DNA of 35,566 nt, from IMG/VR virus record IMGVR_UViG_3300001851_000258, positions 1-35,566 of that record, one strand, 5' to 3'. Made by a program: the position numbers and the translations under genes. The notes under the pieces are model-generated. The model searched no databases and was not told the DNA's origin. It worked only from the letters and a program-made list of their open reading frames with translations. This document shows, one piece after another, positions 1 through 7,332 of the stretch. Position 1 is the first letter of the stretch; the number at the start of each line of letters is the position of its first letter. Source of the DNA: a virus.

Positions 1-620
1 GTATAGTAAAGCACCTGACCAACCGTAAATCCATGCGCGTTCTGATTGATCAACTTCACGGCAGAATCAACTTTTACAGGTTCCGATTCGCCTACAAAAA
101 CAGAATCAACTTTCATCACAGTGGACGTTGCGGCGGAACCCGCAATTTTCAAAGTCGTTGCGCTTGAAAGGTTACCACAAGGAAAGATGATCGAAGCCGG
201 AACGGGAGTAGTTGAGTTTTTAAGCGCCACACTCGAAATAAGGCTGGCCCCCTGATAAACTTGAAACTTCACATTAGTAGCATTTGCATCGGCAGTGTAT
301 CGCAGCTTTGCCTCGCACGTTTGACCAGACAATTTCTTATCAAACGTATTAGACGCCCAAGTTACTACGTCAGTAGCAGAGTCGATGGTGAAACTAAAGT
401 CTCCAATGCCTTCAATTGGAGCTGTAGTGTTTCTTGTAACTGTTACGTTCGTACCCGTCACATAGTTGACATTTTGTTCTGCACCGTAGTTTTGAATGAA
501 ATTCCGAACCGTTCTAATTCCAGTTAGATAATCCGCCTGTAACTCTCTTGCACCAAACGGCAAAGCAAGGGCTTGGTTAGTTATTAGGCTAAAAATTAGA
601 ATGAATAAAGAGTTTTTCAT
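1..620 (-). CDS. Signal-peptide-bearing fibre-like protein, 3' end cut by window edge
   Basis: This gene is partial: 206 codons are visible and the frame is still open at base 1. It starts at ATG 620 behind a GAGGT ribosome site. Residues 1-19 (MKNSLFILIFSLITNQALA) look like a Sec signal peptide with an Ala-Leu-Ala cleavage site. The next 150 or so residues read as a beta-sandwich, and the segment containing IIFPCGN and MKVDSVFVGE matches the equivalent segment (NYPCGS, IYIDNAYMG) of the protein at 32733-34628, so the two are paralogues with a jelly-roll, carbohydrate-binding-like module. The last residues (NAHGFTVGQVLYY) resemble a module common in phage tail fibres. I infer a fibre or surface-displayed glycan-binding protein. 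The signal peptide is odd for a virion protein. The fold assignment is by pattern only. Confidence 0.75.
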   Translation of the reverse strand, partial: MKNSLFILIFSLITNQALALPFGARELQADYLTGIRTVRNFIQNYGAEQNVNYVTGTNVTVTRNTTAPIEGIGDFSFTIDSATDVVTWASNTFDKKLSGQTCEAKLRYTADANATNVKFQVYQGASLISSVALKNSTTPVPASIIFPCGNLSSATTLKIAGSAATSTVMKVDSVFVGESEPVKVDSAVKLINQNAHGFTVGQVLYY

Positions 621-627
621 AATTACC

Positions 628-1188
628 TCAAAAGTTTCTGCTAACTTCAACCCAGTTAATCCCATCCCAAGAAACAGTCAAAATTCTATCGTCTGTTATT
701 TCCGCATTTCCATTTAATGATAAACCGTCACCATCTTCAAATAAAACAGAGTTATCATCACTACAACCAACAAATTGAATTTGTTGCCCGTCAACTGCAC
801 CAGCCTCTACCTGTGGGTTAGCGGTAATATCAACAGAACCACCAGAGCCTTGAATGTAAATTTTTTGAAGTGGCGCAGTAGACGAGGATAAATTTCCCAA
901 AGCTACGCTAAATCCGGCAGACGTAATGCTTTTAGGTGCGGCTTTAGTTCCAACTATAGTCAATTGAGCCGCACCAACAGCTAACTCAGCCCAGTTTGTC
1001 GAAAGACCAGAATCAAGTTTCTTGTAAATTGCGCCTGTTGACTCGTTTAACAACAAAGAACCAATAGGCGCACTAACCGCAACACTTGTAGGGTTTGTGG
1101 AACTAGAATGAATCTCAGCCCCATCAAACAGATTTAGTATCTTTTTAAGAGACTTAACTTTAATTCCACTAAAAATGACTGCTGCCAT
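628..1188 (-). CDS. Small tail-fibre or appendage protein (186 aa)
   Basis: I do not recognise a named family. The protein is rich in Ser, Thr, Gly and Ala with few charged residues, as in beta-structured phage appendages. Residues 40-70 contain the fibre-type pattern PIGSLLLNESTGAIYKK followed by WAEL, a short beta module often seen near fibre N-termini. The C-terminus (DDRILTVSWDGINWVEVSR) is a beta hairpin pattern. It lies 3 bases after the 613-residue protein and 7 bases before the signal-peptide fibre gene, inside the fibre cluster on one strand, so a structural tail-tip or fibre role is likely. No enzyme motif is visible. Confidence 0.6.
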   Translation of the reverse strand: MAAVIFSGIKVKSLKKILNLFDGAEIHSSSTNPTSVAVSAPIGSLLLNESTGAIYKKLDSGLSTNWAELAVGAAQLTIVGTKAAPKSITSAGFSVALGNLSSSTAPLQKIYIQGSGGSVDITANPQVEAGAVDGQQIQFVGCSDDNSVLFEDGDGLSLNGNAEITDDRILTVSWDGINWVEVSRNF

Positions 1189-1191
1189 TTA

Positions 1192-3033
1192 TTAACCCAT
1201 CAAATTCATAGAGAAGTTACCTGAAGTAATCGCACTAGTAGTCATGCTACGAATGCTAATTAGTGTACCAGCCGGAATGCTATGCTCAATCGTCTGGTCA
1301 GATCCAGGCCCAACTACAAAAAGGAGAGTCGGAGTTGCTACAGGTCCAGAATATACGCCGATGAAAAAGCCAGTGGTATCAAGAACCTGAATTTTTTTAA
1401 CCGCCGCAGCTGTTGAGGCAATTACCTGCAAAGAATTAGAGGAACTAGCAGGTATGTTAGACGCAGAGGCATCTAACAAAGGAGTATCCATTAGGTCAAC
1501 GACACTAAGGTATCCAGTTGTGGCAGAAATAGAACCAGTTACATAAACCTGTCCGGTATTATCCGTTTTAACTGCTCTTACGTTCGTTCCATCCCATCCG
1601 GCAATCACCGCCTCGTTAGATGGAAGTGCAGCGGCTCCATTTGCAGCCGTAAAGTTTACAGCACATCGTACAGAGCCTGTATTAGTAACAGCGATAGGAG
1701 AATAATCCCCATCATTAGAGGTAAACGTAGTTGCGCCGTTATCATTACGAACGCCAAGGATAAACATACCCTTGTCAGCAGACGCATGAGCGTCATCCTC
1801 TAAATAAGTGGCTGGCATTGCAGAAACAGAGACACTCCCGCTTACTGGTTGAGTTACTCCAGATCCATCAACCTTAACAGCCGTAGCGTTTGCTCCAGTG
1901 TTAGCCAGAGACACCTGAAGCGGAGCTGCCGGACCAACCGCAACGCCACTCTGATAAATTTCTGCCTGTGTTTTTAGGTTTGTGGCGGTTCCCTGTTGAA
2001 CAGTAACGGTTCCACTTACAGGCTGAGTTACTCCAGAGCCATCAATCAAGAGGCGAGTTGCTGTAACAGTAAGGTTAGAGGGAATTTTTCCATCAATGCT
2101 AGTAAGTTTTGTGGTTTGCGTCTGTTGTTCGGCTAATGTAGCGGCACCAGTAGGAAGTGCGGAGTCTCCAACCTCAACAGCCAATGCTCCACTTGGATTA
2201 ACCTTAACGTCGACAAACCCACCACCCATTCCAGTGGTTTTTCCGGTAATAACTGACTTGGTGAGAATTACCTGAGATTCGTCTGTAAAACTTGTAGAAA
2301 GTCTGTAGCTAGAAGGAAACAGTGCAGTTTTTTTGAGTACAGAAATTAGCTTAAACGAGGTTTGGGCTACGGCACCGTTGGTGTACTTAACCCTGAAATA
2401 ACGAAACTCAGAAGTAAAGTTATATCCAATTCCTTGAACCGCTGAATAACTATAAGTATGAGTATGATGAACCGTGATACCGTCATAGGAATACTCGATC
2501 TTTAACCCATCGGTAGCACTAGGAACATTGGAGTAAACCCCAACACCTACAGCATTGTAGTTCGTTAGGTCTGTCCAGCCTCCGGTAAACACACCACTAA
2601 TACCAAGAATAACGGCTGTGGTGTTGTTAGCATCAATCTCGCCAGCAACTTGTGCGGTATTGATAGAACCGTCTGCATTGATTGCAAGCTGGTCAGTGCC
2701 ATCGCCAATTCTAACAACGTCTGGATCAGTTCCACCGTCACTGAGGTGTACGTTAATGTCTCCAGCCGTGATGTTGATCGGGCCAGTGGTTCCCATGAGT
2801 TTCACAGGAAGCGGAATGCTATTGCCAGGAACCGCCGTGTCTTCCTCAACCTCTACAGCCGCACCATCCTTTAAGAATTGAACAGGGCCAGTTTGAACAG
2901 GAGCAAGAGCGGTGTTTTGAATAAATACATCTAAACACGCCTTGTCTTCACCGCCTACGGTTACCTTTGTTCCTGTAGCAATAGGACGGTCACCGTCTTT
3001 TTTGAGGTTCGGAAAGTACATAGGATTCGACAT
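1192..3033 (-). CDS. Large repetitive tail or fibre protein (613 aa)
   Basis: A large Gly/Thr/Val-rich virion protein. The start at 3033 has a strong TTTGGAGG ribosome site. The N-terminus (MSNPMYFPNLKKDGDRPI) is followed by beta-rich sequence. The unit DGSGVTQPVSGTVTV occurs twice around the middle of the chain (DGSGVTQPVSG followed by TVTV and then SVSV), with a related VSLSDGGT-like segment earlier, so the centre looks like tandem beta repeats. Residues around 130-250 (GGWTDLTNYNAVGVGVYSN and following) resemble a compact beta domain found in phage tail proteins. The C-terminal third is another predicted beta-sandwich. It is the first large gene after a terminator-like hairpin and precedes two fibre genes, so tail or fibre function is inferred. 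The exact role is unknown. Confidence 0.65.
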   Translation of the reverse strand: MSNPMYFPNLKKDGDRPIATGTKVTVGGEDKACLDVFIQNTALAPVQTGPVQFLKDGAAVEVEEDTAVPGNSIPLPVKLMGTTGPINITAGDINVHLSDGGTDPDVVRIGDGTDQLAINADGSINTAQVAGEIDANNTTAVILGISGVFTGGWTDLTNYNAVGVGVYSNVPSATDGLKIEYSYDGITVHHTHTYSYSAVQGIGYNFTSEFRYFRVKYTNGAVAQTSFKLISVLKKTALFPSSYRLSTSFTDESQVILTKSVITGKTTGMGGGFVDVKVNPSGALAVEVGDSALPTGAATLAEQQTQTTKLTSIDGKIPSNLTVTATRLLIDGSGVTQPVSGTVTVQQGTATNLKTQAEIYQSGVAVGPAAPLQVSLANTGANATAVKVDGSGVTQPVSGSVSVSAMPATYLEDDAHASADKGMFILGVRNDNGATTFTSNDGDYSPIAVTNTGSVRCAVNFTAANGAAALPSNEAVIAGWDGTNVRAVKTDNTGQVYVTGSISATTGYLSVVDLMDTPLLDASASNIPASSSNSLQVIASTAAAVKKIQVLDTTGFFIGVYSGPVATPTLLFVVGPGSDQTIEHSIPAGTLISIRSMTTSAITSGNFSMNLMG

Positions 3034-3099
3034 TTAAATTTCCTCCAAAGCTAGGCGTTCCCGCACCAGCAGCCGTTTGGCTATGTCATTAATAAAGAA

Positions 3100-3165
3100 T
3101 CAAACTTCTGGTAGCAGTTCCACTGATTCCGGTTTTTCTTCTTCTTTTTTAGGCTTAAAAAGCAC
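3100..3165 (-). CDS. Possible 21-residue charged peptide
   Basis: In the 193-base gap between two large fibre genes the minus strand has a short frame with a GTG start and TGA stop. It encodes a Lys/Glu-rich peptide (FKPKKEEEKPESVELLPEV after the start). An AAAGG lies about 7 bases upstream of the GTG. Small charged peptides of this kind occur between phage structural genes, but nothing else supports translation. The rest of the gap holds the terminator-like hairpin at 3183-3212 and the TTTGGAGG ribosome site of the next gene. Confidence 0.25.
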   Translation of the reverse strand: MLFKPKKEEEKPESVELLPEV

Positions 3166-3182
3166 TGGAAAACCTTTCAAGT

Positions 3183-3212
3183 AAAAGGGAAGGAGAATTT
3201 CTCCCCCTCCCC
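3183..3212 (-). terminator. Terminator-like hairpin after the 533-residue coiled-coil fibre gene
   Basis: On the minus strand a G-rich left arm and a CTCC..TTCCC right arm pair in a stem of about nine base pairs (including G-U pairs) around a short AT-rich loop. The stem is followed directly by TTTTACTT. It begins 14 bases after the stop codon at 3227, and the next gene has its own strong ribosome site. Partial termination between the two fibre genes is likely. Confidence 0.55.
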
Positions 3213-3226
3213 AAATTATCTATTTA

Positions 3227-4828
3227 TTAATAGGAATAGTTAACTCTGATTATGTCGCCAACCTCTAGGGCAGACGATCCACCGGAAGCAACTTCCCCGC
3301 CGAACGTGATTCTGGTTTTTCCACCCACCACACTCACCGTGAAATCCTCATCTCCATGCAATGCAAGGCGATTTGCAAAAACCTGCATTGTGTTTTCGAT
3401 GGCGAGATAAGACAAATCAACAAATCCGGCACTTATGTGGCCACTGTTTAGAATGATTTTGTCCTTAAACGGATGAGTCAGGCCCGAGATGTAGCTTTTA
3501 ATTGCAGCAACAGAAGGCGCTTGATCGGTCTGACTGCCTCCCATCGAGTTAACTACAGCAGCAGTCTTGGCGCGAGCTTCAGTAAAATACTTATTGCTCG
3601 AACCTTCTACCAATCCATCTGTATTATCTGGAATCTGCGCGTCAACATAAGACTTCGTGACCGGATCAGCTTCAAGAATATCAAGACGGGCATCGAGAGC
3701 CGAATCAGCAGCAATGCGAGCAGCTTCTTCTGCATCAAGATCAGCAGCGGCAGAAGCAGCAAGGCTCGAAATTGCACCATTGATCGTGCTATCCGCCGAT
3801 TGAAACGCGGAAACAATCTCAGTCAAGGAATCGAGTGCTGCACCGTCTACGTTAGAGGTAATGAACTCGATTTTGTCTTCAATTTTCTTCAGCGTATCAT
3901 AGGCAGACGAAACACCGCCCTTCAGATCAACTATTTTCTGATCCGAATATGCCTGTGCATCTTCCAAAACCTGAACGTCACCAGCTTCACGGGCAGATTG
4001 TTCTCCCGAGATTGCGCTTTGGCGATCAAGGATTTCTTGGTCAATATCGCTTTGAAGTCCTTGGTCGGCAGCAATACGAGCGGATTGTTCAGCCGATACA
4101 GCAGCAACGCGAGCGGATTGTTCAGCCGATACAGCGGAAGCGCGTAGGGCGGCTTCAGCGGCAACAGCAGCATCGAGATCGTTCTTGTTTACTGCATCGG
4201 TTCCAACAGAAGCAGATCCAAGGTTTTTAATCTTAGAATTGCTAACGTCTACGTTATAGCCAGTGTTCGGCTGAAGTTTAATGTCTTGACCGGAGCTAAC
4301 AGTTTGCAAGAGCAAATTGCCAGCGGTTCCGCGTTTAATCGTCGCTCCAAAAAGTGTGCTTACATACCCTTCGAGAAACAACGCAGATGAGGAACCCAAT
4401 TTGTGTACGCCGTTCGCAACTGGCGTAATGTCTTTAGATTGCAAACCGCCAGTCATTGGGCGAGAGCCATCTAGACGAAGATCAAGCGCCTCTTGATTGT
4501 TAACATAAGTTTTTGTAACAGGATCAGCCTCTAGAACATCAAGGCGAGCGTCAAGGGCTTGATCGGCAGCAACGCGAGCCGATTCCTCTGCATCTATTTG
4601 TCCTTGAAGGTCAGAAACTTCACCATCAACATAAGTCTTGGTTACAGGATCAGCTTCGAGAACATCAAGGCGATCAGACAGGGCTTCGTCGGCAGCTTGT
4701 CGCGTTGCTGGTTCATTGTTTACCGCAGCAGGAAGCTGCTGCTGTGGAATAACACCATCTTGATCTAGTTCTGCAAGGCCATCGGCTTGTCCGACGCCTT
4801 CAAGCCACTTTTTGTTAATTTGAGACAT
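3227..4828 (-). CDS. Coiled-coil tail fibre protein with repeated modules (533 aa)
   Basis: A fibre-type protein. The N-terminus (MSQINKKWLEGVGQADGLAEL) leads into alpha-helical modules. The unit RLDVLEADPVTKTYV occurs at about residues 50-65 and 95-110, with a variant RLDILEADPVTKSYV at about 375-390, each preceded by a helix of the type AEESARVAADQALDA. The centre has three closely spaced SAEQSAR repeats, typical of trimeric coiled-coil phage fibre shafts. A beta segment at about 120-200 (SRPMTGGLQSKDI and following) is the common 'MTG-L' fibre module. The C-terminal 75 residues resemble the end of the neighbouring 124-residue protein. It is followed by a terminator-like hairpin. Fibre or fibre-shaft function is well supported; the receptor is unknown. 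Confidence 0.8.
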   Translation of the reverse strand: MSQINKKWLEGVGQADGLAELDQDGVIPQQQLPAAVNNEPATRQAADEALSDRLDVLEADPVTKTYVDGEVSDLQGQIDAEESARVAADQALDARLDVLEADPVTKTYVNNQEALDLRLDGSRPMTGGLQSKDITPVANGVHKLGSSSALFLEGYVSTLFGATIKRGTAGNLLLQTVSSGQDIKLQPNTGYNVDVSNSKIKNLGSASVGTDAVNKNDLDAAVAAEAALRASAVSAEQSARVAAVSAEQSARIAADQGLQSDIDQEILDRQSAISGEQSAREAGDVQVLEDAQAYSDQKIVDLKGGVSSAYDTLKKIEDKIEFITSNVDGAALDSLTEIVSAFQSADSTINGAISSLAASAAADLDAEEAARIAADSALDARLDILEADPVTKSYVDAQIPDNTDGLVEGSSNKYFTEARAKTAAVVNSMGGSQTDQAPSVAAIKSYISGLTHPFKDKIILNSGHISAGFVDLSYLAIENTMQVFANRLALHGDEDFTVSVVGGKTRITFGGEVASGGSSALEVGDIIRVNYSY

Positions 4829-4850
4829 TAAGTATCCTCCGTGTGATTAC

Positions 4851-5225
4851 TCAGTAAAAAATAGTCAGTCTATCATTCTCTTCCAATATCCCATCAAGGC
4901 CCATACCGTCCCAGGTAAGAATATTGTCGTTAAGAGTAAAGTCTAACCCAAACGTCTGTGGTGGGCCACCTGCTGGAATTAATAAAATTGCTCCATCCCT
5001 TTTGGGAGTGTCTAACAGTGTAATTTGCTTACTCTCAATCATTTCAGCAGTAAGAACTACAGGCTGTGCATAGAAGAAATTAGGGTAACCCTTTAGATAG
5101 GTTATGTTTCCGTTCGGTGCTTTAATTCCAAGCTGATTAGCATCTACAGAAAACAGAGCGGCGTAATTACCTGGTGGCCTAGCAATCTCTGAAGGCTCTG
5201 AAAAGCCAAGGTTAATTTGGCTCAT
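4851..5225 (-). CDS. Small fibre-associated protein (124 aa)
   Basis: It starts MSQIN like the downstream 533-residue fibre. The first half has a fibre-tip-like pattern (NYAALFSVDANQLGIKAPNGN, a short beta module). The second half, from VVLTAEMIESKQITL to the C-terminus LEENDRLTIFY, matches the pattern of the C-terminal domain of the 533-residue fibre (KIILNSGHISAGFVDL to LEVGDIIRVNYSY), so the two genes share a paralogous beta module. It overlaps the upstream 84-residue gene by ATGA and sits in the fibre cluster. I infer a small structural or fibre-attachment protein. No named family was recognised. Confidence 0.65.
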   Translation of the reverse strand: MSQINLGFSEPSEIARPPGNYAALFSVDANQLGIKAPNGNITYLKGYPNFFYAQPVVLTAEMIESKQITLLDTPKRDGAILLIPAGGPPQTFGLDFTLNDNILTWDGMGLDGILEENDRLTIFY

Positions 5226-5476
5226 AGTATTGTGTTCCTTCCATTAACAACAAAAATACCGTCTACACGTTGCATAGACGTTACAATGTTTTCCATGTGT
5301 TCCTCTACTACTACTGTAGTGTTGGCTCTAATCCACCAAATCGAACCTACCACCTGAGCAACTACGGTAACTGCAAGTTGGTCGATTGCCTGTTGTAGTG
5401 TATTAGCTGGTAATCCCGTTTGCGCGTTGTCGTAGACAATTCCAGAGGCAGATATATTTTTTCTAACAAAACTCAT
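5222..5476 (-). CDS. Small structural protein of the tail cluster (84 aa)
   Basis: An unrecognised short protein. Its N-terminus contains a helix-forming segment NTLQQAIDQLAVTVVAQV, a pattern common at the start of phage fibre or tail-tip proteins (a 'YDNAQTGLPANTLQQAIDQL' type linker). The C-terminal half is beta-rich (TTVVVEEHMENIVTSMQRV, then GIFVVNGRNTIL). It starts with ATG overlapping the previous stop (TAATG) and ends in ATGA overlap with the next gene, so it is translated in series with its neighbours. A minor virion or appendage role is inferred. Confidence 0.6.
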   Translation of the reverse strand: MSFVRKNISASGIVYDNAQTGLPANTLQQAIDQLAVTVVAQVVGSIWWIRANTTVVVEEHMENIVTSMQRVDGIFVVNGRNTIL

Positions 5477-5823
5477 TAGTTACTGCCTCTGTATACGCAG
5501 ACACTTCCTGAGCCTGACTCTTTCACGATGTAAACGCTATTATCTATCGTTATCTCAATAGGCGCAGCCTTGCTGAACACCTCTGAGTTAGAAAAAGAAA
5601 TGGTAGCATCAGGCCCATAATAGAAATTGCCATCGGAGAGGGGAACAATGCGAATGTATATCTGATTAGGGTCTGGCAATAGTACAACAGGAGTCGTGCC
5701 GATGATTACAACTTCTCTAGTCCAGCTTTTAATAATTGTACTGTCTTGAATGGCCTCAATTATCGCATCTTGTTTTTCTTCTGTGGCTAGGTTTGAGCCA
5801 GGACCGCCTCCTAGTTTGCTCAT
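5476..5823 (-). CDS. Small beta-rich virion protein (115 aa), distant member of a local paralogue family
   Basis: After a Gly-rich start (MSKLGGGPGSNLATEEKQDA, a common phage linker containing the ATEEKQDAI pattern) the remaining 80 residues read as one beta-sandwich: a strand-rich core TTPVVLLPDP, then YYGPDATISFSNSEVF, AAPIEITIDN and a C-terminal strand. The order of strands follows that of the proteins at 5942-6235 and 6591-6872, so I regard it as a diverged paralogue. It is linked to the preceding 40-residue gene by an ATGA overlap and to the next by TAATG. A decoration, connector or tail-surface role is inferred from context only. Confidence 0.6.
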   Translation of the reverse strand: MSKLGGGPGSNLATEEKQDAIIEAIQDSTIIKSWTREVVIIGTTPVVLLPDPNQIYIRIVPLSDGNFYYGPDATISFSNSEVFSKAAPIEITIDNSVYIVKESGSGSVCVYRGSN

Positions 5824-5942
5824 CGCTTACTCCACAACAAAAAACTCTCTACCGCTGTTACTATGAACAGAACAAAGCTGATGCGCTTCCACAGCTTGAG
5901 TCGTTTTAGGAATAAGTATTGAGGCACTTTAATTCCACCCAT
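5820..5942 (-). CDS. 40-residue single-span membrane protein
   Basis: A short gene that fills the gap between two structural genes exactly. Its ATG overlaps the stop of the 97-residue gene as TAATG, and its TGA overlaps the next ATG as ATGA. It encodes a basic N-terminus (MGGIKVPQYLFLKRLKLWKR) followed by one hydrophobic span (ISFVLFIVTAVESFLLW) and a short basic end. The double overlap makes it very likely to be translated. Membrane placement is predicted from hydrophobicity. The function is unknown; a small holin-like or inner-membrane factor is possible, but nothing proves it. Confidence 0.65.
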   Translation of the reverse strand: MGGIKVPQYLFLKRLKLWKRISFVLFIVTAVESFLLWSKR

Positions 5943-6235
5943 TATTGCATCTCCTGAATGAGTAGGCGCTTGGTTCCAGTGCCGGAATGAATTGCATGAA
6001 TCTCACCAACCCATAGGTTAGTGTTGTCTATTTCAAAGGAGAAGCCGCCAGCCGATATTCTTATACCATTGTTAATTGAGGCTGGTGAGCCAAAGGAAAT
6101 ATAAATATTTGCATTTGAATCATTAACCAATACACAGAATTTTCTGTGTTCATTAGCTGGCAGGATAACCGAGCTAGTAGTCCCTACGTCTACCGCTTGC
6201 TGATTAACCTTGCGAAGAGGGTAAAAAGTGGCCAA
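5942..6235 (-). CDS. Small beta-sandwich virion protein (97 aa), paralogue of 6591-6872
   Basis: The start is a TTG at 6235, chosen because TAGGAG lies about 8 bases upstream and no in-frame ATG is near. This puts the first 46 bases inside the end of the preceding gene in another frame. The sequence has the pattern of a small phage head or tail surface protein: SSVILPANEHRKFCVLVND, then NIYISFGSPA, then GIRISAGGFSFEID and a C-terminal strand. The same order (QVLAANEARKRAIIVN, VWLSFGEAA, GVYLAPAGGSFEID) occurs in the protein at 6591-6872, so the two arose by duplication. The function is probably structural, for example capsid decoration or tail surface. Confidence 0.7.
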   Translation of the reverse strand: MATFYPLRKVNQQAVDVGTTSSVILPANEHRKFCVLVNDSNANIYISFGSPASINNGIRISAGGFSFEIDNTNLWVGEIHAIHSGTGTKRLLIQEMQ

Positions 6236-6591
6236 AGCGAAACTCCTAAAGCAAATGCGGCAGCTAACACTTTTTTATTAACTACCATTACCTTCACTAT
6301 TCTAGTGACCTCAACAATTTGAGGGTCTGCCTTTTCAGGCTTAGACTGCTTTAAAAAACCCAGTTCTCTCATCGCCTGATTGTATCTATTCAATAAATCA
6401 GGGTCATCTCTCAATACTTCTTTTTCTACCGTAACATGATTAGTTTTAACTATAGCTGGTTTTGCTTTTTCTATTGTGAGTTGTGTTTCTAGCTCCGCAA
6501 TCCTAGCAAGTACGTCAGGCGAGGTTACATAAACTTCCCGTGGAGGAGAGCCATCGTGTACAGCCGGATTGCGAAGCATTTTTTTTCCCAT
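6190..6591 (-). CDS. Helical protein with C-terminal membrane segment (133 aa)
   Basis: An unrecognised protein starting with ATG that overlaps the previous stop (TAATG at 6591). Residues 25-45 form a helix (VLARIAELETQLTIEKAK) likely to be coiled-coil. Residues 50-100 are charged and helical. Residues 108-128 form a hydrophobic span (VLAAAFALGVSLWPLFTLFA) followed by a basic end (RLISKR). A C-terminal membrane anchor in a virion-gene cluster could mark a lysis or DNA-entry protein, but this is inference. The last 46 bases are shared with the start of the downstream 97-residue gene. Confidence 0.6.
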   Translation of the reverse strand: MGKKMLRNPAVHDGSPPREVYVTSPDVLARIAELETQLTIEKAKPAIVKTNHVTVEKEVLRDDPDLLNRYNQAMRELGFLKQSKPEKADPQIVEVTRIVKVMVVNKKVLAAAFALGVSLWPLFTLFARLISKR

Positions 6592-6872
6592 TAGAAAAAC
6601 TCTGCCGTTCCTACAGTATTCGGTCCAGCCGCAGCTATTCCATTAATTACACCAGTGTATAGTTCGTCTGGATCAATTTCAAATGAGCCACCAGCCGGAG
6701 CAAGGTATACACCTTTTCCGATTACAGCAGCCTCACCAAAACTCAACCAAACACCATTTACGCCAGCGTTTACTATAATGGCACGTTTTCTTGCTTCGTT
6801 AGCCGCCAATACTTGCGTACTAGCCGCACCAACTGATGCAGTAGCGTTGTTTACGTTACGGTATTTAATCAT
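6591..6872 (-). CDS. Small beta-sandwich virion protein (93 aa), paralogue of 5942-6235
   Basis: This is the best-preserved member of a local family of three small proteins. The strands are visible as STQVLAANEARKRAIIVN, GVWLSFGEAAVIG, KGVYLAPAGGSFEIDPDE and a C-terminal strand. Proteins with this layout occur next to the coat gene in many tailed phages and are thought to be minor head or tail surface proteins; that role is inferred here from position. It follows a GC-rich hairpin at 6889-6904 and is coupled to the next gene by TAATG. Confidence 0.65.
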   Translation of the reverse strand: MIKYRNVNNATASVGAASTQVLAANEARKRAIIVNAGVNGVWLSFGEAAVIGKGVYLAPAGGSFEIDPDELYTGVINGIAAAGPNTVGTAEFF

Positions 6873-6888
6873 AAAGCCTCAAAAGTAA

Positions 6889-6904
6889 GGGGAGTTTCCT
6901 CCCC
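6889..6904 (-). terminator. Perfect GC-rich hairpin with GAAA tetraloop
   Basis: On the minus strand the sequence reads GGGGAG-GAAA-CTCCCC, a perfect six-base-pair stem with a GNRA-type tetraloop, then TTACTTTT. It lies 7 bases beyond the stop of the 121-residue gene at 6912. It may act as a weak terminator or as a 3' stabilising or processing hairpin that sets the level of downstream transcripts. A similar element follows the coat gene. Confidence 0.5.
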
Positions 6905-6911
6905 CATGAAT

Positions 6912-7277
6912 TTAGGCTACTACGAATTTTCCGATAAGCAAGTCAACTGCTACAGGGTCAGTTTCAGTAGTTCCGTCACCAGCGGCATTGAAAACAAGTT
7001 TCATTACCGTAGCAGAAGCCGCACCATCAATGTTACCAACTAGGCCAGCAACATTAGCGTCAGCAACTTCAATTCCCATTCCGAGCAGCTTCAGGGGAAC
7101 AAGTCCACCAGAGGCAAACGTCAGGGTTACATCACCAGCGCCGTTGTCGGTCAAGGCAATGGCTTCGTTTTCCGGGTTCCACTGAATGCTAGGAACACCA
7201 GCGGTCCAGATAATGCGAAGGGGAATCATTTTCAGCACTTTGTGCTGGAGAGTATCAAGTTGGAGTTTATTTCCCAT
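6912..7277 (-). CDS. Putative capsid-associated protein after the coat gene (121 aa)
   Basis: This gene lies directly downstream of the coat gene and is flanked by a GC-rich hairpin on each side, an arrangement that suggests a protein made in high but separately tuned amounts. The sequence is beta-rich and acidic (IQWNPENEAIALTDNGAGDV, then LTFASGGLVPLKLLGMGIEV, and a long Ala/Gly-rich C-terminal part ending in LLIGKFVVA). It resembles small capsid decoration or head-completion proteins in composition, but I do not recognise a named family. A structural role is inferred from position and composition. Confidence 0.6.
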   Translation of the reverse strand: MGNKLQLDTLQHKVLKMIPLRIIWTAGVPSIQWNPENEAIALTDNGAGDVTLTFASGGLVPLKLLGMGIEVADANVAGLVGNIDGAASATVMKLVFNAAGDGTTETDPVAVDLLIGKFVVA

Positions 7278-7309
7278 GATTTAAGTCCTTTTCAAAAAGT
7301 AATGATAAT

Positions 7310-7325
7310 GGGGGGATTCCCCCCC
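7310..7325 (-). terminator. GC-rich hairpin after the coat gene
   Basis: Six Gs and seven Cs separated by ATT form a strong stem of six pairs immediately after the coat stop codon at 7333. On the minus strand it is followed by ATTATCATTACTTTTTG. The U-run is displaced from the stem by about 11 bases, so it may be a leaky terminator or a 3' mRNA stabiliser rather than a full stop. Confidence 0.5.
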
Positions 7326-7332
7326 ATCAAGG

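Noticed and set aside
3473-4147. A 224-codon plus-strand frame opposite the coiled-coil fibre
   Set aside because: Shadow of repetitive fibre coding sequence; composition (Arg/Ser-rich) and context give no support.
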